64,000 nt of DNA, taken from the NCBI RefSeq assembly GCF_000372965.1, contig NZ_KB890027.1:22528-86527 (forward strand), read 5' to 3'. Each line of letters begins with the position of its first letter. The first letter of the stretch is position 1. Source of the DNA: Hoeflea sp. 108 (GTDB lineage: Bacteria; Pseudomonadota; Alphaproteobacteria; Rhizobiales; Rhizobiaceae). Under the pieces are notes generated by a model. That model was not told the origin of the DNA, made no database searches, and saw only the letters and a program-made list of their open reading frames with translations. A program made the translations under genes and the position numbers. This document shows, one piece after another, positions 1 through 7,965 of this stretch.

Positions 1-1
1 A

Positions 2-1534
2 ATGAGCACTACTGAAGAATTTGCATCGGCCGAAGGATTGAACCCAGTGGCCGGTGTTCGTCGGATCACGCCCGCCGGCCTGGCCGCGCACCGGGCAGCT
101 CGGGACTATGCTGGCGATCGGACACTGGCCGTAAAGCGGATTGAGGCATTGCAGTTGGCTAAGCGCGCGGCCGCCGCGTTGGGACTGAAGGCGGCGAAGA
201 TTGCGATGATAGACAAACTGTTCGGCTATTCGCCCGCGGCCGACTGGACCTGCAAGGACGCCAGCCCGATCGTCTGGCCCTCTAACGAGGCCCTCGCGCG
301 GCAACTCGGCTTATCCATCTCTACGGCCCGACATCATCTGCGCGGGCTGGCCGCGGCAGGACTTATCGCGCATGCATCGCACCCCACCTACCAGCGTCGT
401 GGTGTTCGGGACGACCAAGGCAAGATCGTGGAGGCGTTTGGGATCGACCTATCGCCGATCATCATGCGTTATGACGAACTTCTCGAGATCGCCCTTGCCT
501 ATGAGCAGGAAGGACGCGAGCGCAGGACGCTCTCCTATCAGCGTACACAGATCCGCAGAGAGATCGAGGCTGTCCTGGTGGCGGCGGAACGCGATGGGCT
601 CGTGGGCAACTGGCAACACTTCCACGCGAGGCTGGATAGGCTGCGGGAATGCGTGCCGGGTGACCTGGGCCAATTCCGCGAGTTGATCGAAGAGTTGACC
701 GTTCTCCGTGAGCAGGTTGAAGAGGCGTACCGAAGCGCGTCGCAACGCTCAAATTTAGACACCGCGGTGACGAGTTTTCGTCAGGTACAAACTACAGCGG
801 ATCTTCCCTGTGTAGAAGAAAGTAAAACCCCCCCCCCCGCCGTAACGGACAGACTTATTTCAGGCGCCCCACCCCGCCCCACCCCACTGACTTCCGGAAG
901 AAGACTGGCAGATGCGCTAGCGGCCGCTGGAACGGATGGCAGGCCGGCGCTGAGCCCGGTTGACGACATCGGCAATGTATCGCTCGGACTGGTGCGAGCC
1001 GCCTGCCCTGCCCTTCAAAAGCACGTCCCCGAGGTCTTCGACAGTTGGACAGCGCTGCGGTCATCAGGCCGCCGGCTGTGCGCCGCCGCGACAATCAATG
1101 CCCAGGTATGGACCGAGGCGGAAAACTATCTCGGACCGGACGCGGCGATCGCCGCGCTTGCTGTCACTGTGCAGCGTGCAGACGATGGTCAGGTCGCCAA
1201 CCCCGGCGCGTACCTCCGGAGACTCATTCAGCGAGGCAGAAGCGGGCAGTTACGAATTAGCAGGTCTTTGTTTGCGCTTGCCGGCGCCAGGGGCGGCGGC
1301 GTTCCAAATCATTCCTCGGGTCCTGTAGCTCCCTATCGCGGCTTTCCTTTGGAACGCATCAACTGGTCCGGCTGGGCGGACTTGGTGCGTGAGCATGCGC
1401 CTAAACCGACGCCTGATGTCGAGAGCGTGGCGGATGCCTTCCGGTCCTGGTGCCGCAAGGGAAATATCGATCTCGCCCAACCGAGCATCGAGAAGGCATT
1501 TATCGGATTCTGCAAGAAGTGGCGGAGGCGCTGA
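2..1534 (+). CDS. repC: RepC-type plasmid replication initiator (solitary copy)
   Basis: This 510-residue protein resembles RepC, the initiator of repABC plasmids that binds the origin inside its own gene. The RepC-like N-terminal winged-helix region is visible: 'WPSNEALARQLGLS' at about residues 94-107, then a helix with 'TARHHLRGL', then 'FGIDLSPII', the same landmarks seen in the second repC at 5026-6336. A proline-rich linker (about residues 275-300) separates it from the C-terminal domain. It is longer than the second copy (510 versus 436 residues) and clearly divergent. The ATG is at base 2, so any repA/repB partner would lie outside the window. It overlaps the next gene by ATGA. The middle contains an 11-base cytosine run that could slip. 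Confidence 0.85.
   Translation: MSTTEEFASAEGLNPVAGVRRITPAGLAAHRAARDYAGDRTLAVKRIEALQLAKRAAAALGLKAAKIAMIDKLFGYSPAADWTCKDASPIVWPSNEALARQLGLSISTARHHLRGLAAAGLIAHASHPTYQRRGVRDDQGKIVEAFGIDLSPIIMRYDELLEIALAYEQEGRERRTLSYQRTQIRREIEAVLVAAERDGLVGNWQHFHARLDRLRECVPGDLGQFRELIEELTVLREQVEEAYRSASQRSNLDTAVTSFRQVQTTADLPCVEESKTPPPAVTDRLISGAPPRPTPLTSGRRLADALAAAGTDGRPALSPVDDIGNVSLGLVRAACPALQKHVPEVFDSWTALRSSGRRLCAAATINAQVWTEAENYLGPDAAIAALAVTVQRADDGQVANPGAYLRRLIQRGRSGQLRISRSLFALAGARGGGVPNHSSGPVAPYRGFPLERINWSGWADLVREHAPKPTPDVESVADAFRSWCRKGNIDLAQPSIEKAFIGFCKKWRRR
828..838. repeat. Poly-C tract of 11 bases inside the first repC
   Basis: Eleven consecutive cytosines encode prolines at the start of the interdomain linker of the first RepC. 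Tracts of this length are prone to slipped-strand mispairing, so a gain or loss of one base would truncate the initiator after the N-terminal domain. The reading frame is open through the tract as given. Confidence 0.9.
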
Positions 1535-2127
1535 TGAAGGCGCCGACGAGATACGTGGAGAGCCGAGCCCGCCGCTCTCCCCCGGCGATCTATGCCATTG
1601 GCTTTGCTTTGCGCTTGTTAGCCGCCGGTGTGGGTGTTGCGCATGGGCTGCCGGAGACGCTTACAGGCAAAGTGCAAATCTACGACGGCGTCACATTCGA
1701 CTTAATTCAGGACGGTGGGCGGTATCGCATGGCAACCCGAATCCGCCTGGAAGCGGTCGATTCCTGCGAGCTCCGGCAGAAAGCGCGCCTTGGAAATGTG
1801 GACTGGCCATGTGGCGCAGTGGGAACCGCGTGGCTCGCATCCCGGACATTGGCCAAGGATGTCGAGTGCCGGCCAACCCGTGTTATTCGAGGAGGAGGGT
1901 ACCATGCCCAGTGCTACGTCAATGGATTGGATATAGCAGCTTTGGGCCTGGAGGAGGGGATGTACGTCGTGGCGGTGCCACAAGGCGAGCAGCCACCTGC
2001 GGGCTACCCGGAGTTGGAAGCGAGGGCGAAGGCCGCAGGTGTGGGTATTTGGTCAAGCGAATTCATGAAACCTGCCGACTGGCGTCGCGCCTATGGCACC
2101 TACAATCCCTTGGCTCCGCAACGATGA
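1534..2127 (+). CDS. Secreted or membrane-anchored staphylococcal-nuclease-like protein
   Basis: The product is a roughly 197-residue thermonuclease-family (SNase-like) protein. After a basic N-terminus there is a hydrophobic segment around residues 15-35 that could be a signal peptide or anchor. The SNase-like barrel follows, with 'GVTFDLI', 'IRLEAVDSCE' and a 'GVGIWSSEF' segment typical of the family's C-terminal helix. The usual catalytic Arg/Glu pattern is only partly recognisable, so activity is uncertain. The ATG at 1534 overlaps the repC stop as ATGA, suggesting translational coupling; a longer in-frame start at 1450 lies inside repC and is less likely. SNase-like genes are common next to rhizobial plasmid repC genes. 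Confidence 0.7.
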   Translation: MKAPTRYVESRARRSPPAIYAIGFALRLLAAGVGVAHGLPETLTGKVQIYDGVTFDLIQDGGRYRMATRIRLEAVDSCELRQKARLGNVDWPCGAVGTAWLASRTLAKDVECRPTRVIRGGGYHAQCYVNGLDIAALGLEEGMYVVAVPQGEQPPAGYPELEARAKAAGVGIWSSEFMKPADWRRAYGTYNPLAPQR

Positions 2128-2161
2128 CCGCGAGCCGACGGAGCGGATGGTGAGTGGCAGA

Positions 2162-2177
2162 GTTGCCATGTGGCAAC
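2162..2177. promoter_or_regulatory. parS: parS-like palindrome, copy 1
   Basis: The 16-mer GTTGCCATGTGGCAAC is a perfect 7-base dyad around a TG centre. It resembles the repABC centromere consensus, a GTT...AAC 16-mer bound by RepB. It lies between the nuclease-like gene and repA and recurs at 2487 and, inverted, at 3880. Confidence 0.75.
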
Positions 2178-2486
2178 TGCGTGATTTGCATCCTTCACGT
2201 TGGTCAAGGAGGTTGAAGCCGACCGGTGCGTTTTCTCTCGGGTTAAGCTATCGTGCGCCGGGCTTCTCGATGGAACGCTTGTCGGAGCTTAGCCTGGGCT
2301 GCAGTCCATCTGGTGGCAGACAAGAGCAAAGGAGTCGCCGCCGGGCTGCTTGAAATTGAGGCGACGGAGAAGGCCGCGAGCGGGAAGACGGTTGAAAGAA
2401 TTGTCCGGCACCGAGCGAATGACCGTGCCAACCTCTAGCTCCGCACTGATTAGCGTGAGCAGGTCGTAGGACAGGTCGCAATCCGA

Positions 2487-2502
2487 ATTGCCATGTGGCA
2501 AC
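2487..2502. promoter_or_regulatory. parS: parS-like palindrome, copy 2
   Basis: ATTGCCATGTGGCAAC differs from copy 1 by its first base only. It lies about 130 bases upstream of the repA start, close to the likely operon promoter, a common position for repABC partition sites. Confidence 0.7.
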
Positions 2503-2618
2503 GGCAGGCGATGTCATAGACGTAAATTTCCATTAACCTTAAACTCCTTGCATATTTACCCGACTCGGGGCAATTCTACCTACGAAAAATCGGCGTAGTT
2601 GGAACAGACCCCGTAGTT

Positions 2619-3833
2619 ATGGAAAAAGCTCGTAGCACAAAAACCCTCGCTCAGGGAACAAAGCCGCTGATGACGGACGTCATTGCCGGCGATGGCGCCG
2701 CATTGTCAGCCGAGTTGCTGGCGATGCGTGAGGCTCTCTTTCCACCAGTATCGAAGAAGACGCTTCGCTCTTTTTCGTCCGTAGAGACCGCGAAGCTCAT
2801 TGGCATCGCTGATGCATATTTGCGTCAACTTTCGATTGGCGGAAAGGGCCCGCAGCCGTCGATCGGCGCAGGCGGTCGCCGGTCGTATACCCTTGACCAG
2901 ATCAATGAACTGCGAGCGGTCCTTGAGGAGGGCTCAAAGGGAAAGCGGTATGTACCGCACCGAAAGGGTGAAGAGCACTGCCAGGTAATGGCAGTGGTAA
3001 ATTTTAAGGGCGGATCCGGGAAGACGACAACGGCCGCGCACCTTGCTCAATATCTCGCATTACAAGGGTACCGGGTACTCGCGGTCGACCTTGATCCGCA
3101 AGCCTCGTTCACGGCGCTGCATGGCTATCAACCCGAATACGATATTCAGCCGAACGAGACGATGTACGCAGCCGTGCGATATGATGACGAACGCCGCCCT
3201 CTCAGGGAAGTCATTCGCAAGACCTACATTCCAGGGCTTGATATAATCCCCGGAAATCTCGAGCTCATGGAGTACGAGCACGACACGCCGCGCGCTCTTG
3301 CGGAGCGCGATGCCGAGCCCTTTTTCGGACGGGTGGCTACGGCTTTGGGCACTGTCGCTGATGACTACGACGTCATGATCCTTGATTGCCCTCCGCAGTT
3401 GGGTTTTCTCACACTTGGCGCCCTCTGCGCCGCGACCGGACTTCTCATCACGGTCCATCCGCAAATGCTGGATGTAATGTCGATGTGCCAGTTTCTCTTG
3501 ATGGCAGCCGACATACTCCGTGTGGTGCAGGGTTCGGGCGGTGATCTCGAGTACGACTTCATACGCTACATAGTGACGCGCTTCGAGCCGGCGGATGCGC
3601 CGCAGACTCAGATGGTGGCATTCATGAGGTCACTTTTTCGAGAGCGAGTGTTGAATAGCACGATGGTCAAATCCACCGCTATTTCCGACGCGGGCCTTTC
3701 GAAGCAGACCCTCTATGAAGTTGGAAAAGAGAACTTTGCCAAGCAAACCTATGATCGGGCGATGGAGTCTCTCGATTCCGTGAATGACGAAATCGACCGG
3801 TTGATGCAACAGGCATGGGGGAGGGCGACGTGA
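2619..3833 (+). CDS. repA: RepA, ParA-family plasmid partition ATPase
   Basis: RepA is the Walker-type ATPase that moves plasmid copies apart together with RepB and represses the repABC operon. The 404-residue length is normal for the family. The N-terminal 110 residues form the helix-turn-helix operator-binding region ('AYLRQLSIGGKGPQPS'). The deviant Walker A motif KGGSGKTT is at residues 130-137 ('VVNFKGGSGKTTTAAHLA'), followed by 'VDLDPQAS' and a Walker B 'VMILDCPPQL'. It starts at ATG 2619 after an AT-rich leader and its stop overlaps the GTG start of repB. Expression is probably autoregulated by RepA/RepB through the upstream dyads. Confidence 0.96.
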   Translation: MEKARSTKTLAQGTKPLMTDVIAGDGAALSAELLAMREALFPPVSKKTLRSFSSVETAKLIGIADAYLRQLSIGGKGPQPSIGAGGRRSYTLDQINELRAVLEEGSKGKRYVPHRKGEEHCQVMAVVNFKGGSGKTTTAAHLAQYLALQGYRVLAVDLDPQASFTALHGYQPEYDIQPNETMYAAVRYDDERRPLREVIRKTYIPGLDIIPGNLELMEYEHDTPRALAERDAEPFFGRVATALGTVADDYDVMILDCPPQLGFLTLGALCAATGLLITVHPQMLDVMSMCQFLLMAADILRVVQGSGGDLEYDFIRYIVTRFEPADAPQTQMVAFMRSLFRERVLNSTMVKSTAISDAGLSKQTLYEVGKENFAKQTYDRAMESLDSVNDEIDRLMQQAWGRAT

Positions 3834-4846
3834 GCCGGAAGGACACCCTCAAGGCGATGCTGACACGCCGATCGGAGGAGTTGCCACATGGCAACTCGGA
3901 GCCAACTCCACTCACGCCACAGCCGCCGCATCCCGTTCCGCATGTCCAGTCGGGCGCGGTTGGTGCGATGGGAAGGTCGCTTGGCCAAATAGCATCTGCG
4001 GCAGAGCGCGCGAAAGCGTTAGTCGCTTCCGGTGCCGCTGTCGTTGAAATACCGGCTGATAAGCTCGCTGGTTCGTTCGCCCCAGATCGCCTAGACGATG
4101 AGGGCGCGGACTTTATGGTGCTCTATCAGGCGATAAAGGAGTCGGGGCAGAAAAGCCCCATCCTGGTTCGGCCTCATCCAGACAACCCCGACACATACCA
4201 GATCGCGTATGGCCACCGGCGAGCGAAGATTCTCGCAAAGCTCGGTCGGCCGGTCCGCGCCGTGGTTCAAAATCTCACAAACGAAGAACTCGTCGTTATC
4301 CAGGGGCAGGAAAACTCTGCCCGAAAGGATCTCAGCTACATCGAGCGTGGGCTCTTCGCGCTGACGCTCGAGGAGCAAGGTTTTGACAGAAGCGTGATTA
4401 TGTCGGCTTTGAGCATGGAGAAAACGCAACTATCGCGACTTCTCTCGCTCACCAAGTCGATTCCCAGGAGTGTGATCACCGCAATCGGTCCGGCGCCGAA
4501 GGCAGGGCGGCCGCGGTGGAACGCTCTCGCCGAGCGGCTTGCCGCTCAGAAAAATCAAAGCCGTATAGATGCTGCGGTGAACGATCCGAAGTTTCTGGAG
4601 GCGGACACGGATCAGCGCTTTGTACGGGTTTTCAACGCTCTCGCCCCGAAGAAGACAGCTGGCCCCTCCAAGAGATCGGTTGTGACTGCGGCGAGCGGCC
4701 AAAAGATTGCGACCGTTGAACGGACGCCTAAATCGGTTGCCGTTGTGGTCGGTATCGAGGGCTCAATGGAATTCGGGGAGTTCGTGGCAGCCCGCCTGCT
4801 CGACCTTTACCAACAATTCGAAAGCGAAAAGGAGAAGACCGACTAA
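3830..4846 (+). CDS. repB: RepB, ParB-family centromere-binding protein
   Basis: RepB binds parS sites and activates RepA during partition. I place the start at GTG 3830, which gives the family-typical N-terminus 'MSRKDTLKAML', has a GGGGGAGGG ribosome site just upstream and overlaps the repA stop; an in-frame ATG lies 15 bases earlier. The ParB/Srx-like domain spans roughly residues 70-160, with the 'YGHRRAKIL' box and 'VIQGQENSARKDLS' segment. The helix-turn-helix follows ('MSALSMEKTQLSRLLSL'), then a C-terminal dimerisation region. A parS-like palindrome lies inside the 5' part of the gene. Confidence 0.95.
   Translation: MSRKDTLKAMLTRRSEELPHGNSEPTPLTPQPPHPVPHVQSGAVGAMGRSLGQIASAAERAKALVASGAAVVEIPADKLAGSFAPDRLDDEGADFMVLYQAIKESGQKSPILVRPHPDNPDTYQIAYGHRRAKILAKLGRPVRAVVQNLTNEELVVIQGQENSARKDLSYIERGLFALTLEEQGFDRSVIMSALSMEKTQLSRLLSLTKSIPRSVITAIGPAPKAGRPRWNALAERLAAQKNQSRIDAAVNDPKFLEADTDQRFVRVFNALAPKKTAGPSKRSVVTAASGQKIATVERTPKSVAVVVGIEGSMEFGEFVAARLLDLYQQFESEKEKTD
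3880..3895. promoter_or_regulatory. parS: parS-like palindrome inside repB, copy 3 (inverted)
   Basis: GTTGCCACATGGCAAC is the exact reverse complement of copy 1. It sits in the first 70 bases of the repB coding sequence and encodes part of 'EELPHGNSE'. Confidence 0.7.
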
Positions 4847-4871
4847 GCAGAACGTAAAACGTATAGGCCGC

Positions 4872-4907
4872 AAAAGAAAAAGGCCCCCGAAACCGCGTCC
4901 GGAAGCC
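4872..4907 (-). terminator. Intrinsic terminator of the antisense RNA
   Basis: Read on the minus strand, GGCTTCCG (4900-4907) pairs with CGGGGGCC (4882-4889) across a 10-base loop, followed by TTTTTCTTTT (4872-4881). This is the usual ctRNA terminator arrangement. Confidence 0.75.
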
Positions 4908-4976
4908 CTTCTCAGTCATAAGCAAACAGAGAATCGCATTTCCGAGAATCGCAGTCAAGAGTCCCTTTTGGGATAG

Positions 4977-4989
4977 CGCCGTTTCGGCG
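4977..4989 (+). promoter_or_regulatory. Hairpin in the repC leader
   Basis: CGCCG (4977-4981), TTT loop and CGGCG (4985-4989) form a compact hairpin about 35 bases upstream of repC. In repABC leaders a stem-loop here can sequester or expose the repC ribosome site depending on ctRNA pairing. Function is inferred from position. Confidence 0.5.
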
Positions 4990-5025
4990 AGCAGATTTCT
5001 TTTGCCTAGCAATAGGTAAAGGACA

Positions 5026-6336
5026 ATGCAGACACATATTTCAACGACGCCCTTTGGGCGGCGAGCGCTGACGCTTGGCCAGATCGCCAGCCAGGCAACC
5101 GCAAAGGCAATGCCCAAGGAGGCAGCCGCCAATAAGTGGCTGGTCTTCCAGCATATCCGTGAAGCGCGCGAGCTGCTCGGAGCGACCGATCGCTCTCTGG
5201 CGATCCTCAACGCGCTGCTTTCATTCCACCGGGAAACGGAGCTCTCGGCCGAGGGGGAACTCATCGTCTGGCCCTCGAACGAGCAGCTCATGGCCAGGGC
5301 CAATGGCATCTCGCCGGCAACGCTTCGCCGCCATCTGGCTGTGCTGGTGGAATGCGGATTGATCATTCGGCGCGACAGTCCGAACGGCAAGCGCTTCGCC
5401 CGCAGGAGCAGGGCAGGGGAAGTGGAGCAGGCTTATGGCTTCGACCTGTCGCCGATCATCGCCCGTGCCGAGGAGTTTCGTGATCTCGCTGAGACTGTGC
5501 AGAAGGAAAAAAAGGCGTTTCGCGTTGCCAGGGAGCGTCTGACGCTGCTGCGGCGCGATATCGTCAAGATGATTGACACCGGGATCGAAGAGGGCGTGCC
5601 AGGTAATTGGGGCAGGGTGCTTCAAGCCTATCAAACGATCATCGCAACGCTTCCGCGCACCGCACCAAGGCAACTTTTCGAGGACATCTGCGGGCAACTC
5701 GCGGAACTTCACGCCGAGATCAGTGACGTATTGGAATCCTTCACAAAAACACAAAATTCGAACGCCAATGAGTCTCATTCTGAGCGCCACATACAGAATT
5801 CAAATCCCGAATCCAAATTTGAATCTGAACAGGGCTTTCGAGAAAAGAATGAAGCGAGCGGCAACGCTGCGGAAACCGACAACGTGCGGAGCTTGCCGAA
5901 GCGTGATTTGCCGTTGAGTATTGTGCTGGATGCCTGCCCTAACCTGCTGGAAATCGTTCAATCCGGCGAGATCCGCCACTGGCGCGACTTGCTTGCCGCC
6001 GCGGAACTCGGGCGAACGATGCTCGGTATCAGTCGGAGCGCCTGGCAGGATGCCCAAGGCGTCATGGGTGAGGTTCAGGCCGCGATCGCATTGGCTGCGA
6101 TTTACCAGCGGTCGGATCAGATCAACAGCGCGGGCGGATACCTGCGCAGCCTGACAGACAAGGCGAGGGAAGGGAAGTTTTCCACCTGGCCGATGATCAT
6201 GGCGCTGCTCCGGGCCAAGCTGGATGAGAGCAAGCGGCGGCAGTCAGAAGCCGAGGCCAACGCCGGCGGAGCACCGCGACTTGAGGTCTCGGAATCGCTC
6301 GTGAAAAGTCTGCAGAAGTTAAAGCCGCTGCCATGA
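5026..6336 (+). CDS. repC: RepC, replication initiator of the repABC cassette
   Basis: RepC is the essential initiator of repABC replicons. At 436 residues it has the normal family length. The N-terminal winged-helix domain shows 'VWPSNEQLMARANGISPATLRRHL' landmarks (about residues 82-105) and 'GFDLSPIIARAEEF'. An AT-rich, low-complexity linker encoded at about 5741-5832 separates it from the C-terminal domain ('VLDACPNLLEI', 'GGYLRSLTDKAREG'). The start is ATG 5026, preceded by AGGTAAAGGAC. It is the third gene of the cassette and is expected to be controlled by the antisense RNA in the gap upstream. Confidence 0.95.
   Translation: MQTHISTTPFGRRALTLGQIASQATAKAMPKEAAANKWLVFQHIREARELLGATDRSLAILNALLSFHRETELSAEGELIVWPSNEQLMARANGISPATLRRHLAVLVECGLIIRRDSPNGKRFARRSRAGEVEQAYGFDLSPIIARAEEFRDLAETVQKEKKAFRVARERLTLLRRDIVKMIDTGIEEGVPGNWGRVLQAYQTIIATLPRTAPRQLFEDICGQLAELHAEISDVLESFTKTQNSNANESHSERHIQNSNPESKFESEQGFREKNEASGNAAETDNVRSLPKRDLPLSIVLDACPNLLEIVQSGEIRHWRDLLAAAELGRTMLGISRSAWQDAQGVMGEVQAAIALAAIYQRSDQINSAGGYLRSLTDKAREGKFSTWPMIMALLRAKLDESKRRQSEAEANAGGAPRLEVSESLVKSLQKLKPLP
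5741..5832. other. oriV: Putative oriV: AT-rich segment inside repC
   Basis: Within an otherwise GC-rich gene this 92-base stretch is clearly AT-rich and encodes a polar Asn/Ser/Glu-rich linker. In characterised repABC plasmids the replication origin lies in an AT-rich region in the middle of repC, so this is the likely origin. No direct evidence of unwinding or RepC binding can be read from sequence. Confidence 0.5.
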
Positions 6337-6376
6337 CGCGCTCGTTTGGTGTTTCTCACGATCAGGGCAATGGCCG

Positions 6377-7321
6377 TCACCGACCAGGCAGGTCAAGGAG
6401 CTCGCTCGTCAGCAGTCCAGAGCGCCGGGCGCGGTCGAGCAGGTTTTTCACCGACGATGGAGACCACTTTGCTCCGCCGCGTGGTGTGCGCTCGTGAAGT
6501 TTCTCGAGCTGCGCACCAATGTCCCGGAGCGTCAAAGCCGGGTTCGAGGCGTGGATACCTGTGACCAGCGTCATCAGCCGGTCCTCCGGGAGGCGAGGCG
6601 GCGATTTCCGAAGCAGGGCGGGATCTGCCATGTGCTCGGTAACCAGCCATCTCACGGCACGACGAAGCCGCTCGGGGGTCCAGTCGTGCCCTCTTTGCTT
6701 CAGTACACGTGCAATGTCATCCCAAGTATGGTCCGGTCGCATGCGCTTCACAGTCGGAAGCCACTGGTTGGCAGTTGCCTGGATGCGTGCGCCGTAAGCT
6801 GCCTTCTGGGCGGCTGTCATCATGGCGAGCGTCTCCGGCCGGCGTTCGCGGATTCCGGGATTGCCGGAGAGCTTTCCCCTCGCCTTCGCCGCCCTTATGC
6901 CGGCCCTCGTGCGTTCGGAAATCAAGGAGCGCTCCAGCTGCGCCACGGCGCCGAGCACTTGGAGAGAAAACATGCCCTGCGGCGTCGTGGTGTCGATCGG
7001 ATCTCGCAGGGAGCGAAAATGCACCCCTCTTTCCGTCAGGCCCTCGATTACCTCGAGCAAATGGCTGACGGAGCGCGCCAGCCGGTCGATCCGGACGACA
7101 AGGAGGGTGTCGCCAGCGCTCACGTCGCGCAGCAGCTTGCTGAGAGCCGGCCGGACCCGCGATACCCCCGAGCCATGCTCCTGAACGATCACATCGCAGC
7201 CGGCGGCGCGCAGTTCGATTTCCTGCGCTTCCGTCGCTTGTTCATCCGTAGACACGCGCGCATAGCCGATCAGGCGGCCCTGTGGTCGACGAGAAGCTTG
7301 TTTTTGCGTCTCAAAAGCCAT
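6377..7321 (-). CDS. Serine recombinase (resolvase/invertase family) with C-terminal extension
   Basis: The N-terminal catalytic domain is that of small serine recombinases: 'GYARVSTDEQ' carries the nucleophilic serine, 'LLVVRIDRLARS' the conserved Arg-rich helix, and 'LERSLISERTRAGI' the start of the long E helix. About 150 residues follow with DNA-binding helices ('DIARVLKQRGHDWTPERLRR') and a second helical repeat, longer than in Tn3 resolvases. I start at the ATG at 7321 ('MAFETQKQ'), which has GGAGG eight bases upstream; the frame is open further upstream. It lies tail-to-tail with repC and may serve as a plasmid multimer resolvase or belong to a lost transposon. No res site was identified. 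Confidence 0.88.
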   Translation of the reverse strand: MAFETQKQASRRPQGRLIGYARVSTDEQATEAQEIELRAAGCDVIVQEHGSGVSRVRPALSKLLRDVSAGDTLLVVRIDRLARSVSHLLEVIEGLTERGVHFRSLRDPIDTTTPQGMFSLQVLGAVAQLERSLISERTRAGIRAAKARGKLSGNPGIRERRPETLAMMTAAQKAAYGARIQATANQWLPTVKRMRPDHTWDDIARVLKQRGHDWTPERLRRAVRWLVTEHMADPALLRKSPPRLPEDRLMTLVTGIHASNPALTLRDIGAQLEKLHERTPRGGAKWSPSSVKNLLDRARRSGLLTSELLDLPGR

Positions 7322-7417
7322 TTGGAGCGCCTCCGAGCCGCCCGTCGTTCCGTTTTCCAAACATAGAAGATACGGATAAACGATCGGTTGTTTCCGACTC
7401 TTGACTTCTAGGCGCAC

Positions 7418-7458
7418 AGTTGACTAGGAAACCAAATGCGGGTAGTTCCAAGTCAACT
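7418..7458. promoter_or_regulatory. Inverted repeat upstream of the MarR gene (candidate operator)
   Basis: AGTTGACTAGGAA (7418-7430) and TTCCAAGTCAACT (7446-7458) form a 13-base inverted repeat with 12 of 13 pairs, ending 14 bases before the GTG of the MarR gene. MarR proteins usually repress their own promoters through such dyads. Confidence 0.55.
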
Positions 7459-7472
7459 AGAGGGTAGTTGCC

Positions 7473-7922
7473 GTGTCGGTATCGGAGTTAGTGGCTCACA
7501 CCGGCTATTGGATGCGGATGGTGTCGAATGCCGTCTCGCACGAGTTCGCCCGGAAGATCGCCACCAAGGACGTGACCGTTGCGGAATGGGCATTTCTGCG
7601 CACGCTCTACGATGTCGACGCCATGGCACCTTCGGATCTGTCTGCGAATATGGGCATGACCCGAGGCGCGATCAGCAAGCTTTCAGACAGGCTGCTCGCG
7701 AAGAAGCTGATCGGGCGGACGGAGAGCACTGAGGACAAGCGGACGCACACTCTGTCTTTGACGGAGGAGGGGAGGGGGATGGTTCCGATGTTGGCCGCGC
7801 TCGCGGACAAGAACGACACCGAGTTTTTTGGAGTTTTGACGGAAGAAGACCAGCAAACGCTCGACCGGATTCTCAAGGTTCTTGCCGAGAGAAGCAAGCT
7901 GGACAGCACGCCTGTAGACTAA
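7473..7922 (+). CDS. MarR-family transcriptional regulator
   Basis: A 149-residue winged-helix regulator. The recognition region is 'MAPSDLSANMGMTRGAISKLSDRL' split across two helices (about residues 50-73), followed by the wing 'RTESTEDKRTHTLSLTEEG' (first part 'GRTESTEDKRTHTLSL'), the usual MarR pattern. Start is GTG 7473 with an AGAGGG-like site upstream. It is followed 43 bases later by the DUF1398 gene, the likely co-transcribed target. Ligand is unknown. The inverted repeat just upstream suggests autoregulation. Confidence 0.88.
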   Translation: MSVSELVAHTGYWMRMVSNAVSHEFARKIATKDVTVAEWAFLRTLYDVDAMAPSDLSANMGMTRGAISKLSDRLLAKKLIGRTESTEDKRTHTLSLTEEGRGMVPMLAALADKNDTEFFGVLTEEDQQTLDRILKVLAERSKLDSTPVD

Positions 7923-7965
7923 CTGCCGACGACCCCAGGACGTATCCACGTGAAAGGAGACCGCT

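Larger units (their letters stand above)
2128..2618. other. Intergenic region upstream of repA
   Basis: This 491-base stretch separates the nuclease-like gene from repA. It holds two parS-like palindromes (listed separately) and near its right end a possible promoter for repABC: TTGCAT at 2548-2553 followed after 18 bases by AATTCT at 2572-2577. Short dyads of the type CTACG/CGTAG lie between this promoter and the repA start and may be RepA operator sequence. No convincing protein gene was found. A 70-codon minus-strand open frame (2289-2501) exists but matches nothing I recognise. Confidence 0.5.
4872..4995 (-). ncRNA. Antisense ctRNA (incA) between repB and repC
   Basis: The repB-repC gap of 179 bases has the position expected for the counter-transcribed RNA that limits RepC synthesis and sets incompatibility in repABC plasmids. 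On the minus strand an intrinsic terminator is evident at 4872-4907: an 8-base stem (with two GU pairs) followed by a T-rich tail. The 5' end is estimated; no convincing -10/-35 pair was identified, so the right boundary is approximate. Confidence 0.65.

Noticed and set aside
2289..2501. 70-codon minus-strand frame upstream of repA
   Set aside because: It overlaps one parS-like site, lacks a ribosome site and matches no family I know; kept only as a note in the intergenic entry.
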